From the NCBI RefSeq assembly GCF_004571025.1, contig NZ_SPQT01000016.1:1-64000 (forward strand): a DNA stretch of 64,000 bases, in the 5' to 3' direction. The stretch is from Bradyrhizobium niftali (lineage in GTDB: Bacteria; Pseudomonadota; Alphaproteobacteria; Rhizobiales; Xanthobacteraceae). The notes under the pieces were generated by a model. The model saw only the letters and a list, made by a program, of their open reading frames with translations, did no database searches and had not been told where the DNA came from. Shown here piece after piece: positions 20,379 through 27,673 of this stretch (the first letter of the stretch is position 1; every line of letters begins with the position of its first letter). Made by a program: the position numbers and the translations under genes.

Positions 20379-20404
20379 ATGCCCGGATCGCGCGATCCGG
20401 GCAT
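20379..20404. repeat. Perfect palindrome between groES and groEL
   Basis: ATGCCCGGATCG, two central bases, then CGATCCGGGCAT: 12-bp arms, no mismatch. In the groESL mRNA it would form a strong hairpin in the spacer between the two coding regions, possibly a processing or attenuation element. Confidence 0.75.
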
Positions 20405-20434
20405 GACATTCAGCGGCTGTTCAGGCGGATGGCC

Positions 20435-20731
20435 CTAGGCCAGAACGCCCATGATGTCCGACTCCTTCATGATCAGGAGCTCTTCGTTGTCGATCTTGAC
20501 CTCGGTGCCCGACCACTTGCCGAACAGCACGCGGTCGCCCGCCTTGAGGTCGATCGGGATCAGCTTGCCGGTCTCGTCACGGCCGCCGGGGCCGACGGCG
20601 ACGACTTCGCCCTGGGAGGGCTTTTCCTTGGCTGTGTCCGGAATGATGATGCCGCCCTTGGTCTTTTCCTCGGCGTCGATACGTTTGACCACGACACGGT
20701 CATGCAGCGGACGAAATTTGGATTTAGCCAT
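20435..20731 (-). CDS. groES: Co-chaperonin GroES (10 kDa)
   Basis: 98 residues, MAKSKFRPLHDRVVVKRIDAEEKTKGGIIIPDTA..., with the mobile loop (EEKTKGGIIIPDTAKEKPSQG) and the roof sequence VGPGGRDETGK. Forms the heptameric lid of GroEL. First gene of the operon; leader of about 120 nt containing CIRCE. Confidence 0.97.
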   Translation of the reverse strand: MAKSKFRPLHDRVVVKRIDAEEKTKGGIIIPDTAKEKPSQGEVVAVGPGGRDETGKLIPIDLKAGDRVLFGKWSGTEVKIDNEELLIMKESDIMGVLA

Positions 20732-20822
20732 GACGTTTCCCTTTGGAGGCTCGCTTCGGAAGTAATGAAGTGGGTGGGGCGGCGCTTCCGTCCGTCCTCT
20801 TCCCGAGGATCGAACGGCGCGC

Positions 20823-20849
20823 TTAGCAATCGGGCTTTCCGAGTGCTAA
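20823..20849 (-). promoter_or_regulatory. CIRCE element (HrcA operator) of groESL
   Basis: TTAGCAATC (20823-20831), 9-bp spacer, GAGTGCTAA (20841-20849). It matches the consensus TTAGCACTC-N9-GAGTGCTAA with one mismatch in the left arm. It sits just downstream of the predicted groESL promoter, where HrcA would block transcription until heat shock. Confidence 0.95.
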
Positions 20850-20860
20850 TAGTGCGCCCG

Positions 20861-20889
20861 GAAATATGGCTTGGCCGCGATCCTGTCAA
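20861..20889 (-). promoter_or_regulatory. Sigma-70-type promoter of groES-groEL
   Basis: On the minus strand TTGACA (20884-20889), 17-bp spacer, TATTTC (20861-20866). The transcript would start near 20854 and CIRCE lies at its 5' end, the normal arrangement. Confidence 0.8.
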
Positions 20890-21045
20890 GCAAAGGTGGT
20901 TAAGCGATTGGTGAGGCGGATATAGGATGGTGGCATTGGAAACGTGTTCGGGGCGCCGGCGTATCAAAGGACGTCATTGCCCCGGCGTCGGTTTTGCGCT
21001 TGGCTGCGGGAGGGGTGCGGCCATGGTCTTGTTCGGGGGAATGCC

Positions 21046-21567
21046 ATGATCAGTTCAGCTCGCGCGCGCACGGTAGCCAATCTGGCGGCCGCGTCTTCTC
21101 TGGCGCTGTTGCTGGGCGCCTGCGGCGGCGGCATGAGCCTGCCGTCCTTCTCGTCGTCGTCTCCGCCGCCCGAAGCCGAGCCCGGTACCGGCCCGGAAAT
21201 GCCGGCGAGCATCCGCGCCGACGAGATCGTCGGCCGCTGGGGTCTTGCCTCGTTCCAGAACCCGGCCGACCGCGCCCGCACCGAGGCTGCGGCGCGGTCC
21301 CAGTGCAAAAATCCCTACGTGATCGGCGCCGGAACCTCCGGCGGCGTGGTCATGCATCTGGCCGACCAGGCGACGCCGCAGGAATTGCGGCTCAAGGGTT
21401 CGCCCAGCGGCAAGAACTATATCGGGCCGGCCGGTCCGACCCCCGGCGAGCAGGACCGCGAGATCGTGTCCTTCGACGGCCGCGTCCTGATCACCCGCTT
21501 CATCGACAAGGACGCCGCCACCCGCTACGGCAACATGGTCTACGTCCGCTGCGCCCCGAGGGCGTAG
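21046..21567 (+). CDS. Putative lipoprotein
   Basis: 173 residues from ATG 21046. Lipoprotein signal with lipobox LLGAC (VANLAAASSLALLLGAC|GGG), then a Ser/Pro-rich linker (SLPSFSSSSPPPEAEPG), then a compact domain: IVGRWGLASFQNPADRARTEAAARSQC, GGVVMHLADQ, REIVSFDGRVLITRFID, ending VYVRCAPRA. Two cysteines in the domain may pair. The domain vaguely resembles small lipid-binding or inhibitor lipoproteins, but I cannot name a family. Inner or outer membrane anchoring is not decidable. Confidence 0.75.
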   Translation: MISSARARTVANLAAASSLALLLGACGGGMSLPSFSSSSPPPEAEPGTGPEMPASIRADEIVGRWGLASFQNPADRARTEAAARSQCKNPYVIGAGTSGGVVMHLADQATPQELRLKGSPSGKNYIGPAGPTPGEQDREIVSFDGRVLITRFIDKDAATRYGNMVYVRCAPRA

Positions 21568-21578
21568 TCTCTCGCCTC

Positions 21579-21700
21579 CGTCATGCCCCGCGAAGGCGGG
21601 GCATCCAGTACGCCGCGGCTTCTCGGCTCTAGCCTCGCTGTCTCTGGAATACTGGATGGTCCGCCCCAATGCGCAATTGCGCACAAGGCGGACGATGACA
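21579..21700. repeat. Intergenic repeat of the CCAGTA family
   Basis: CGTCATGCCCCGCG...GGGGCATCCAGTACGCCGCGG, then ATACTGGAT and a GCGCAATTGCGC palindrome. Related elements occur at 41266-41367 and 47867-47953. Confidence 0.7.
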
Positions 21701-21725
21701 GCGTGAGATAAATCCCCAAAAACAA

Positions 21726-21752
21726 AAACGCCGGCTCGCGCCGGCGTTTTGC
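21726..21752 (-). terminator. Terminator after the CheZ-like gene (probably bidirectional)
   Basis: Stem CGCCGGC (21729-21735)/GCCGGCG (21740-21746) with loop TCGC. T-rich on the minus strand (TTTTTGTTTTT) and TTTT also on the plus strand; it ends both the CheZ-like gene and the lipoprotein gene. Confidence 0.8.
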
Positions 21753-21774
21753 TTGTCCGCGATCTCGCGTCCGT

Positions 21775-22557
21775 TCAGTCGAACAGCGCGTCGATGTCGT
21801 CCTGCGAGGCGTGGCCGACGTCGCCGGCGAGCTTCGGACCATTGAGGAGTTTTTCGTCGTCGCTGCGGGCGTCGACCGGCGCCGGCACATGGGCCTTGAT
21901 CGCGTCGACGCCGCCCCAGATCTCCATCATCGCGTTGATGTGCTGCTCGATGAACTTCATCGTGGTCATGACCTTGCTGATGCGCTGGCCGGTCAGGTCC
22001 TGGAAGTTGCAGGCCTCGAAGATCGAGATGACGCGTTCCTGGATGTCGTCGGCGAGCCGCTTCTGCTGGTCGGCCGATTGCACCTTGGACATCGCGCTGG
22101 CCGCCTGGTCGATCGACTCGGCGGCTTCCAGGATCTGCTGGGTCGCCTGCTCGGTGCCGCCGACGACCGCGCCGAGTTCGCCATTGACCTTGGCCATCTC
22201 GCCGCCGTCGAAGCTCTTGCCATGCAGCGTCGCGATTTCGCGCTTGGTGCGGTCGATGGCGTCGTGGATGAGGTCGAGCTCGACCTTCAGCTTCTCGCAC
22301 TGCTCGATCTGCGCCCGGTACGTGTCGAGCATGGTGCGCGTCTCGGCAAGCTCATGGGCCGTGGAAGCATCGATCGCCGCCATCGCCGCGCTGGCGGACA
22401 GTGGGGCAGCGGTGCCCTTCGCCATCTGTGCGCGGATCGCGCGCAGCTCCGCCATGATCTCGTTATGCATCGGCGCAGCCTCCTCAATCATTTCGGGGCT
22501 GGGCATCTCGCCGACAATAGCCTCTTCGACACGAAAACGTTTGCGGTGAATCGCCAT
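21775..22557 (-). CDS. cheZ: CheZ-like protein phosphatase
   Basis: 260 residues from ATG 22557 (GGGGGAG upstream). Long central helices with the CheZ signature FEACNFQDLTGQRISKVM, which carries the catalytic D and Q. The C-terminal peptide SQDDIDALFD resembles the CheY-binding tail of E. coli CheZ. It should dephosphorylate CheY-P. It is isolated here, with no che operon nearby; a stand-alone cheY lies 41 kb away at 63171. Some alphaproteobacterial members of this family have other response-regulator partners. Confidence 0.8.
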   Translation of the reverse strand: MAIHRKRFRVEEAIVGEMPSPEMIEEAAPMHNEIMAELRAIRAQMAKGTAAPLSASAAMAAIDASTAHELAETRTMLDTYRAQIEQCEKLKVELDLIHDAIDRTKREIATLHGKSFDGGEMAKVNGELGAVVGGTEQATQQILEAAESIDQAASAMSKVQSADQQKRLADDIQERVISIFEACNFQDLTGQRISKVMTTMKFIEQHINAMMEIWGGVDAIKAHVPAPVDARSDDEKLLNGPKLAGDVGHASQDDIDALFD

Positions 22558-22871
22558 CAGGAACTCCCCCCACCTCACTCACGCGTCTTTTTAGGCAGAA
22601 GCAATTTAACACGAGGTTCACGACCGGAACTGTTGCGCGGCCGCGCGCGACGGCCCGCAAACGAGCGATTAACCATGAGCATGAGGCGTTCATCGAAAAT
22701 AAACGCTGATCGCCAAATTGGGCCGTCGCTCGCGACGTGGTGAATCAAAACGGCGTTTCCGTTTACCAAACAAAACGCCTTTTGCTTTTTATTGACCACG
22801 TCGCGGACGCCGATCAGCCATCAGCTCTGCACGACGCATGTGATCTAGACGAAACAGTACAGAGTACGTCG
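22558..22871. other. Divergent intergenic region with a terminator-like hairpin
   Basis: 314 bp between the CheZ-like and L,D-transpeptidase genes. GGCGTTT (22752-22758) can pair with AAACGCC (22773-22779), followed by TTTTGCTTTTT, so the plus strand carries a terminator-like hairpin 92 bp before the transpeptidase start. It may end a short transcript or attenuate the gene. No ORF. Confidence 0.45.
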
Positions 22872-23684
22872 ATGTTCAAGAAAATGTCTGTCGCGCTGCT
22901 CGGCGGCGCTTGCACCCTCGTTGCCGGCGCAACAAGCGCCAGCGCCTTCGACAATACCGTGCCGAACGATCCGCCCGCAGTGCTCTACCAGCCGCAAGTG
23001 GCGCCGGCGCCGGTGCGCGTCGCCTCCAACGCGAACATGGGCGGCGGCTTCATCGAGTTCCTGTTCGGCGACGGGCCCGGCCGCGGTCCGGCCTACGCTC
23101 CGCCGCCGGTGTATCAGCAGCAGCCGGGCTACAACGATCCGCGCCGCCTGCCGCCGATGGGCGAGCCGCAGATGCAGGGTGGATATCAGCAAGGCGCAGG
23201 TCTCCAGCAGGAGGCGGTCGATCCGCGGCAGCGTCAATTCGATCCGAGATTCGAGAAACAACTCGTTGACTATAGCGGCAAGGAAAGTGCCGGCACGATC
23301 GTGGTCGATACGCCGAACAAGTTCCTCTATCTCGTCGAGGGCAACGGCCGGGCGATGCGCTACGGCATTGGCGTCGGCCGTCCCGGCTTCACCTGGTCCG
23401 GCGTGAAGTCGATCACGGCCAAGCGCGAGTGGCCGGACTGGACCCCGCCGGCGGAAATGATCGCGCGCCGCCCCGACTTGCCGAGGCACATGGAAGGCGG
23501 TCCGGAAAACCCGCTCGGCGCCCGTGCGATGTATCTCGGCTCCACGCTCTACCGCATCCACGGCTCCAACGAGCCCTGGACCATCGGCACCAACGTCTCC
23601 TCCGGCTGCATCCGCATGCGCAACGAGGACGTCATCGACCTCTACGGCCGCGTCAATGTCGGCACGAAGGTCGTGGTGATGTGA
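22872..23684 (+). CDS. L,D-transpeptidase (YkuD/ErfK family), secreted
   Basis: 270 residues from ATG 22872. Signal peptide (MFKKMSVALLGGACTLVAGATSASA|F), then a Pro/Gln/Gly-rich linker (residues 30-125), then a YkuD domain with H230 and the catalytic motif SSGCIRM (C246). Such enzymes make 3-3 crosslinks in peptidoglycan or attach proteins to it. The residues between domains (APPPVYQQQPGYNDPRR) suggest a flexible periplasmic tether. Terminator at 23703. Confidence 0.9.
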   Translation: MFKKMSVALLGGACTLVAGATSASAFDNTVPNDPPAVLYQPQVAPAPVRVASNANMGGGFIEFLFGDGPGRGPAYAPPPVYQQQPGYNDPRRLPPMGEPQMQGGYQQGAGLQQEAVDPRQRQFDPRFEKQLVDYSGKESAGTIVVDTPNKFLYLVEGNGRAMRYGIGVGRPGFTWSGVKSITAKREWPDWTPPAEMIARRPDLPRHMEGGPENPLGARAMYLGSTLYRIHGSNEPWTIGTNVSSGCIRMRNEDVIDLYGRVNVGTKVVVM

Positions 23685-23702
23685 GGTCCGAGTTTCGAAA
23701 TG

Positions 23703-23733
23703 AAAACGGCCGCCCCATGGGCGGCCGTTTTTG
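23703..23733 (+). terminator. Rho-independent terminator of the L,D-transpeptidase gene
   Basis: AACGGCCGCC (23705-23714) pairs with GGCGGCCGTT (23720-23729), followed by TTTTG. Confidence 0.85.
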
Positions 23734-23754
23734 TTTGCGCGCTATCGAGCCGCC

Positions 23755-24585
23755 TTACGCATAATCGCTGCCGCCATCGTCACCGCCGCCGAAATCGCTG
23801 TCGTCGGCCATGTCGACGTTGTCGTCATTGTCGTTCTGATCGTTGTAATTCTGGTCGTCGTTCGAAGCCTGGTCGACAAAGCCTTGGCGGGAATCGCCGC
23901 CGCGGTCGCGGCTGGAGCCGATGTCGTTGAGGCCGGCATCGCGCGCGAGCGAGCCGCCGGACTGGTCGCTGCCGCCCCAAGGACTTCCACCAGCGCTGCG
24001 GTCGCCCAGGGCGTTGGTGTCGCCGAAGGCCTGCTGGTGCGATCCGCCCATCATGCCGCGGATGCTGGAGAGCAGCAGTGAGCCGCCGACGACGCCGGCC
24101 GCGGCCGCCGCGGCCGTACCGAGGAACGAGCCGCCGCCACCGCCGACCGGAGGGGCACCATAGCCCGGGGCCGGAGCCTGACCGTAAGCCTGTCCATAGG
24201 GCGGCGGGGCGCCGTAACCGGGTTGCGTCTGTTGCATCGCCTGGCCGCTGTTCCAGACTGGCCGCGAATCGCGCGGCGGCACGTTCGGAACCGAGCCGCG
24301 CGAGGGGCCCCCACCGAACAGCGTGTCGCGCATGGTATCCAGGAAGCCGCCGGATTGCGCCTGTTCGGGCGCATGGGCGGCCTCCAGCTCCTGGATGCGG
24401 TTATGGGCGCGCTTCAGCGCTTCGTCCTGCAACAGCGTGGTCTGCACCAGCGCGTAAATCGCGCCGGGCGCCTTGCGCAGGCCGTCGGAGATCGCGGCGA
24501 TCGCGTCGGGATCGCGCGGTGCATTTTCCAGTTTCGAAAGCCGGTCAAAAAGCTCGTCGACGAGCTGGCGTTCCTGCGGCGTCAT
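23755..24585 (-). CDS. DUF2076 family protein
   Basis: 276 residues from ATG 24585 (MTPQERQLVDELFDRLSKLE). N-terminal helical region with a coiled-coil-like segment (residues 1-75), a Pro/Gly/Gln/Tyr-rich low-complexity middle, a hydrophobic segment (GTAAAAAAGVVGGSLLLSSIRGMMGG, about 160-185) and a very acidic Asp/Asn/Gly-rich tail. This is the DUF2076 layout. There is no signal peptide, but the hydrophobic stretch could insert in a membrane. Often annotated as a periplasmic ligand-binding sensor without proof; function unknown. Confidence 0.8.
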   Translation of the reverse strand: MTPQERQLVDELFDRLSKLENAPRDPDAIAAISDGLRKAPGAIYALVQTTLLQDEALKRAHNRIQELEAAHAPEQAQSGGFLDTMRDTLFGGGPSRGSVPNVPPRDSRPVWNSGQAMQQTQPGYGAPPPYGQAYGQAPAPGYGAPPVGGGGGSFLGTAAAAAAGVVGGSLLLSSIRGMMGGSHQQAFGDTNALGDRSAGGSPWGGSDQSGGSLARDAGLNDIGSSRDRGGDSRQGFVDQASNDDQNYNDQNDNDDNVDMADDSDFGGGDDGGSDYA

Positions 24586-24715
24586 GATCAATCTCCCTCG
24601 CGCAAAACCAAGCGCGCAGGAGATGTAGGGTTCCATTGTGGCCCCAACAGTGCCGGCCGGATTAAATTTCGGTATGCGACAAGCTGCCTCGTCGGGCCGG
24701 CGCTTTCGCCGGCTT

Positions 24716-25561
24716 TCACCCCAGTGTGGTATTGGTCTGCGCCAGCAGCCGCACGAATTCGTCGCTCCCGAGATAGGCATATTCGCGTTCGCGCACGTCG
24801 GTCATCGGATCAAGCGCGGCAAGGACGTCGTCGACGAAGCCGGGATGGCACATCACGAGGCCGCCATCCGGCAGGCCGTCCAGGAATTGCCGCATCATTT
24901 CGCCGAAATCGGCGGCGCGGCTGAAGTCATAGGCGCCGGCGAAGCCGGGATTGAAGCCGAGGCCGGCACCGGCGGCGCGGCGGCGGAATTGTGCGCTGAG
25001 GATGTCGAGCACCATGGCTTTGGGTGAGGCCAGCCGCTGCTTCAGCGGCAGGTCGCGGCCGCCCTGACGCACCCAGGCGTTTGGCGCGGTTTCGATAACC
25101 GCGTCGACAAAGCCGTCGCGCACCTGCGGATAGAGCTGCACATGCTGATGTCCGTCGACGAAGTCTGGAGTGCGGCCGAAAGCATCAGCGAAGGCCGCGA
25201 GCTGCGCCTTCACCTCATTGCGAAAGAATTCGCGGTCGAGCCGCCGCAAAACACCCGCGCACAAGAGCTTCGGAAACGGCATGAACATGTCGCCGTCGAG
25301 CGGGCGAAAATGCATGGTAAGCGGCCGGAACGGCGCGGACAGCGTCACGTGCAACCCGATCGCGCAGCGCGGGCTCGTCTTCGCTGCGGCCTGGAGCGCC
25401 TCGATCTCGCCGCGAGCGATCGTGGGGCCCACCATCATCACCGAGGTGGCGTTGAGGCGGCCGCGTTCGATCAGGTCACGGATGGCGCGGTTGACGCCCG
25501 GGCTGATGCCGTAATCGTCGGCGCAGAGCCAGATCCGCCGCGGCGGCGCCGCCGCGCTCAT
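24716..25561 (-). CDS. ChbG/HpnK-family (YdjC-type) polysaccharide/lipid deacetylase
   Basis: 281 residues. YdjC-fold motifs: WLCADDYGISPGVNRAI with the metal-binding DD, GLHVTLSAPFRP, FVDGHQHVQLYP, VRQGG and VMCHPGF. The family removes acetyl groups from N-acetyl sugars; HpnK acts with hopanoid genes and ChbG on chitobiose. It overlaps by 4 bp the upstream glycosyltransferase gene, so a joint role in modifying a sugar-lipid is likely. The hopanoid cluster itself is not in the window, so I do not assign hpnK. Confidence 0.85.
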   Translation of the reverse strand: MSAAAPPRRIWLCADDYGISPGVNRAIRDLIERGRLNATSVMMVGPTIARGEIEALQAAAKTSPRCAIGLHVTLSAPFRPLTMHFRPLDGDMFMPFPKLLCAGVLRRLDREFFRNEVKAQLAAFADAFGRTPDFVDGHQHVQLYPQVRDGFVDAVIETAPNAWVRQGGRDLPLKQRLASPKAMVLDILSAQFRRRAAGAGLGFNPGFAGAYDFSRAADFGEMMRQFLDGLPDGGLVMCHPGFVDDVLAALDPMTDVREREYAYLGSDEFVRLLAQTNTTLG

Positions 25562-26604
25562 TCCGCCGCCGTCCTCTTCGAGGCGTCCTCCGCCTTGTCG
25601 GTGTCGAAGTGCTTTTCACTGTGTTCGGCGACGAAGTAGATCGGGCGGGCCTTCAGCTCGGAGAGGATCTTGCCGATATATTCGCCGACGATGCCGATCA
25701 TGATCAGCTGGACACCGCCGATCGTCATCAGGCCGACCACGAGCGAGGGATAGCCGGGGACCTGCTTGCCGGTGGTGAAGACCTCCCAAAGAATGGAGAG
25801 GCCGAACAGGAAAGCGATGCCGGCGAGCACGACACCGAGCAGGCTGGCGAAGCGCAGTGGTGCCACCGAGAACGAGGTCAGGCCCTCGATCGACAGGCCG
25901 AGCAGGCGCGCGGCGTTGAAGGTGGTGACGCCATGGGCGCGCGGCGCGGGCTCGTAGTCGACGCGGATCTGGCGGAAGCCGATCCAGCTTGCCAGGCCCT
26001 TGAAGAAGCGGTTGCGCTCCGGCAGTTGCCGAAGCGCTGTAACCGCGCGCGGCGAAAGCAGGCGGAAGTCGCCGGCATCTTCCGGAATCTTCTGGCGGGC
26101 GCCCCAGTTGATCAGGGCGTAGAAGCCGTGCACGGCGAGCCGCCGCAGGAAGGTTTCGTTGTCGCGATGCGCCTTGGCCGTATAGACGACGTCATAGCCG
26201 TCATCGATCCAGTGTCGCACGAGCTGCTCGATGAGAGCCGGCGGATGCTGGCCGTCGCCGTCCATGAACATCACGGCGCCGAGGCGGGCATGGTCGAGGC
26301 CGGCCATCAGCGCCGCCTCCTTGCCGAAATTGCGCGACAGCGAGACCACCTGGACGTCGATCGCGTCGGCCGGCAGGCTGCGTGCGATCGACAGCGTCGC
26401 GTCCGCGCTGCCGTCGTCGACATAGACCACCTCGCAAGCGAGGCGATGGCGCTGCCGCAGGGTCCTTGCGAGATCGCAGATGCGCTGGTGCAGGGCGGCG
26501 AGGCCCGCCGCCTCGTTGTAGACGGGGACGACGATCGACAACCCCTTCGCGGCGGCGCTCGCCGCGGTGGTCGTCAGGCCGGAAACGTCAGAGCCCAGCG
26601 TCAT
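25558..26604 (-). CDS. Family 2 glycosyltransferase, membrane-bound (DPM1/ArnC-like)
   Basis: 348 residues. GT2 catalytic domain at residues 20-230: LSIVVPVYNEAAGL, VYVDDGSADAT, SRNFGKEAALMAGLDHA, and FMDGDGQHPP (DxD). Two C-terminal TM helices (FASLLGVVLAGIAFLFGLSILW and GVQLIMIGIVGEYIGKI). This is the layout of bactoprenol glucosyl/aminoarabinosyl and dolichol-phosphate-mannose-like transferases that load a sugar on a polyprenyl phosphate. With the downstream deacetylase it may build a deacetylated amino-sugar lipid, as ArnC and ArnD do; that parallel is inference. Confidence 0.88.
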   Translation of the reverse strand: MTLGSDVSGLTTTAASAAAKGLSIVVPVYNEAAGLAALHQRICDLARTLRQRHRLACEVVYVDDGSADATLSIARSLPADAIDVQVVSLSRNFGKEAALMAGLDHARLGAVMFMDGDGQHPPALIEQLVRHWIDDGYDVVYTAKAHRDNETFLRRLAVHGFYALINWGARQKIPEDAGDFRLLSPRAVTALRQLPERNRFFKGLASWIGFRQIRVDYEPAPRAHGVTTFNAARLLGLSIEGLTSFSVAPLRFASLLGVVLAGIAFLFGLSILWEVFTTGKQVPGYPSLVVGLMTIGGVQLIMIGIVGEYIGKILSELKARPIYFVAEHSEKHFDTDKAEDASKRTAAE

Positions 26605-26692
26605 CGATCAAGGTTCCAGAGGGCGTTCAAGGTCATCTCAACAGCATATGGTAGCTGCCGTTTGCTGTCGCTACGCTGAACGGACCTGAGGC

Positions 26693-27670
26693 TCACCGCC
26701 GCAGGAACGCCTCGAGCTTGGCGAACAGCGGGTTCTCCCGGTCGAACACGTAGTCGAGCGAAACCACCGAGACGGTCTCGGCGCCATGCTCGCGCAGGAA
26801 GCTTGCGAGCGCATAGAGCTGTCCCGGCGGGCAGTGCAGCGTCAGCATGCCCGACGAGGTCGGCCCGCCGAACGGGGCCTCGACGCCGAAGCGGCTGTAG
26901 GCCTCGCCGAGCAGGGCGGCGTCGCACTGCCGGAAACGGGTCCGGACCTCGCGGTACTTGTTGGCCCGCGCCCGCGCCGCGATGTGGTCGAGGATGATGC
27001 GCGCGGTCTCCCGCGCCTGCGGCGACCAGTCGGCATCCCTGGAGGCGACCAGATTGGCCTGGCTGCGCAGGATCATGCCGTCGTCGAGCACCCGCAAGCC
27101 GTTGGCGGCGAGGGTCGCGCCGGTCGTCGTGATATCGACGATCAGTTCGGCGCTGCCGGCCGCCGGCGCGCCTTCGGTCGCGCCCGCGCTTTCGACGATG
27201 CGGTAATCGGTGATGCCGTGGTTCTGGAAGAACGCGCGGGTGAGATTGACGAACTTGGTCGCGACCCGCATCCGCATGTGATGCTGCTCGCGGAAGCCGG
27301 TGGTGACGTCGTCGAGGTCGGCCATGGTGCGCACGTCGATCCAGGCCTGCGGCACCGCCACCACGACGTCGGCATAGCCGAAGCCCAGCCCTTCGATCAG
27401 GGACACGCGCTTGTCGGCGTCCGCGATGTTCTCGCGCACCAGGTCCTCGCCGGTGACGCCGAGATGGGCGAAGCCGCGCGACAGCTGCGCGGCGATCTCG
27501 CTCGCCGAGAGATAGGCGACCTCGACGTTGTCGAGGCCCGCGATGGTGCCGCGATAGTCGCGTGCGCCGCCGGCCTTCGACAGCTTGAGGCCCGCGCGGG
27601 CGAAAAAGGCCTCGGTGTTTTCCTGGAGGCGGCCCTTGGAGGGAACGGCCAGAACGAATGGCGCGCTCAT
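26693..27670 (-). CDS. hisG: ATP phosphoribosyltransferase catalytic subunit HisG
   Basis: 325 residues. First step of histidine biosynthesis (ATP + PRPP). Conserved VPSKGRLQENTEAFFARAG, LGVTGEDLVREN and ELIVDITTTGATLAANGLRVL. Unusually long for an organism with HisZ. Short-form HisG is about 200-230 residues, whereas here residues about 230-325 include MLTLHCPPGQLYALASFLREHG and VVSLDYVFDRENPLF, which resemble the ACT-like regulatory domain of the long form. It lies 3 bp after hisZ. Confidence 0.93.
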   Translation of the reverse strand: MSAPFVLAVPSKGRLQENTEAFFARAGLKLSKAGGARDYRGTIAGLDNVEVAYLSASEIAAQLSRGFAHLGVTGEDLVRENIADADKRVSLIEGLGFGYADVVVAVPQAWIDVRTMADLDDVTTGFREQHHMRMRVATKFVNLTRAFFQNHGITDYRIVESAGATEGAPAAGSAELIVDITTTGATLAANGLRVLDDGMILRSQANLVASRDADWSPQARETARIILDHIAARARANKYREVRTRFRQCDAALLGEAYSRFGVEAPFGGPTSSGMLTLHCPPGQLYALASFLREHGAETVSVVSLDYVFDRENPLFAKLEAFLRR

Positions 27671-27673
27671 GAC

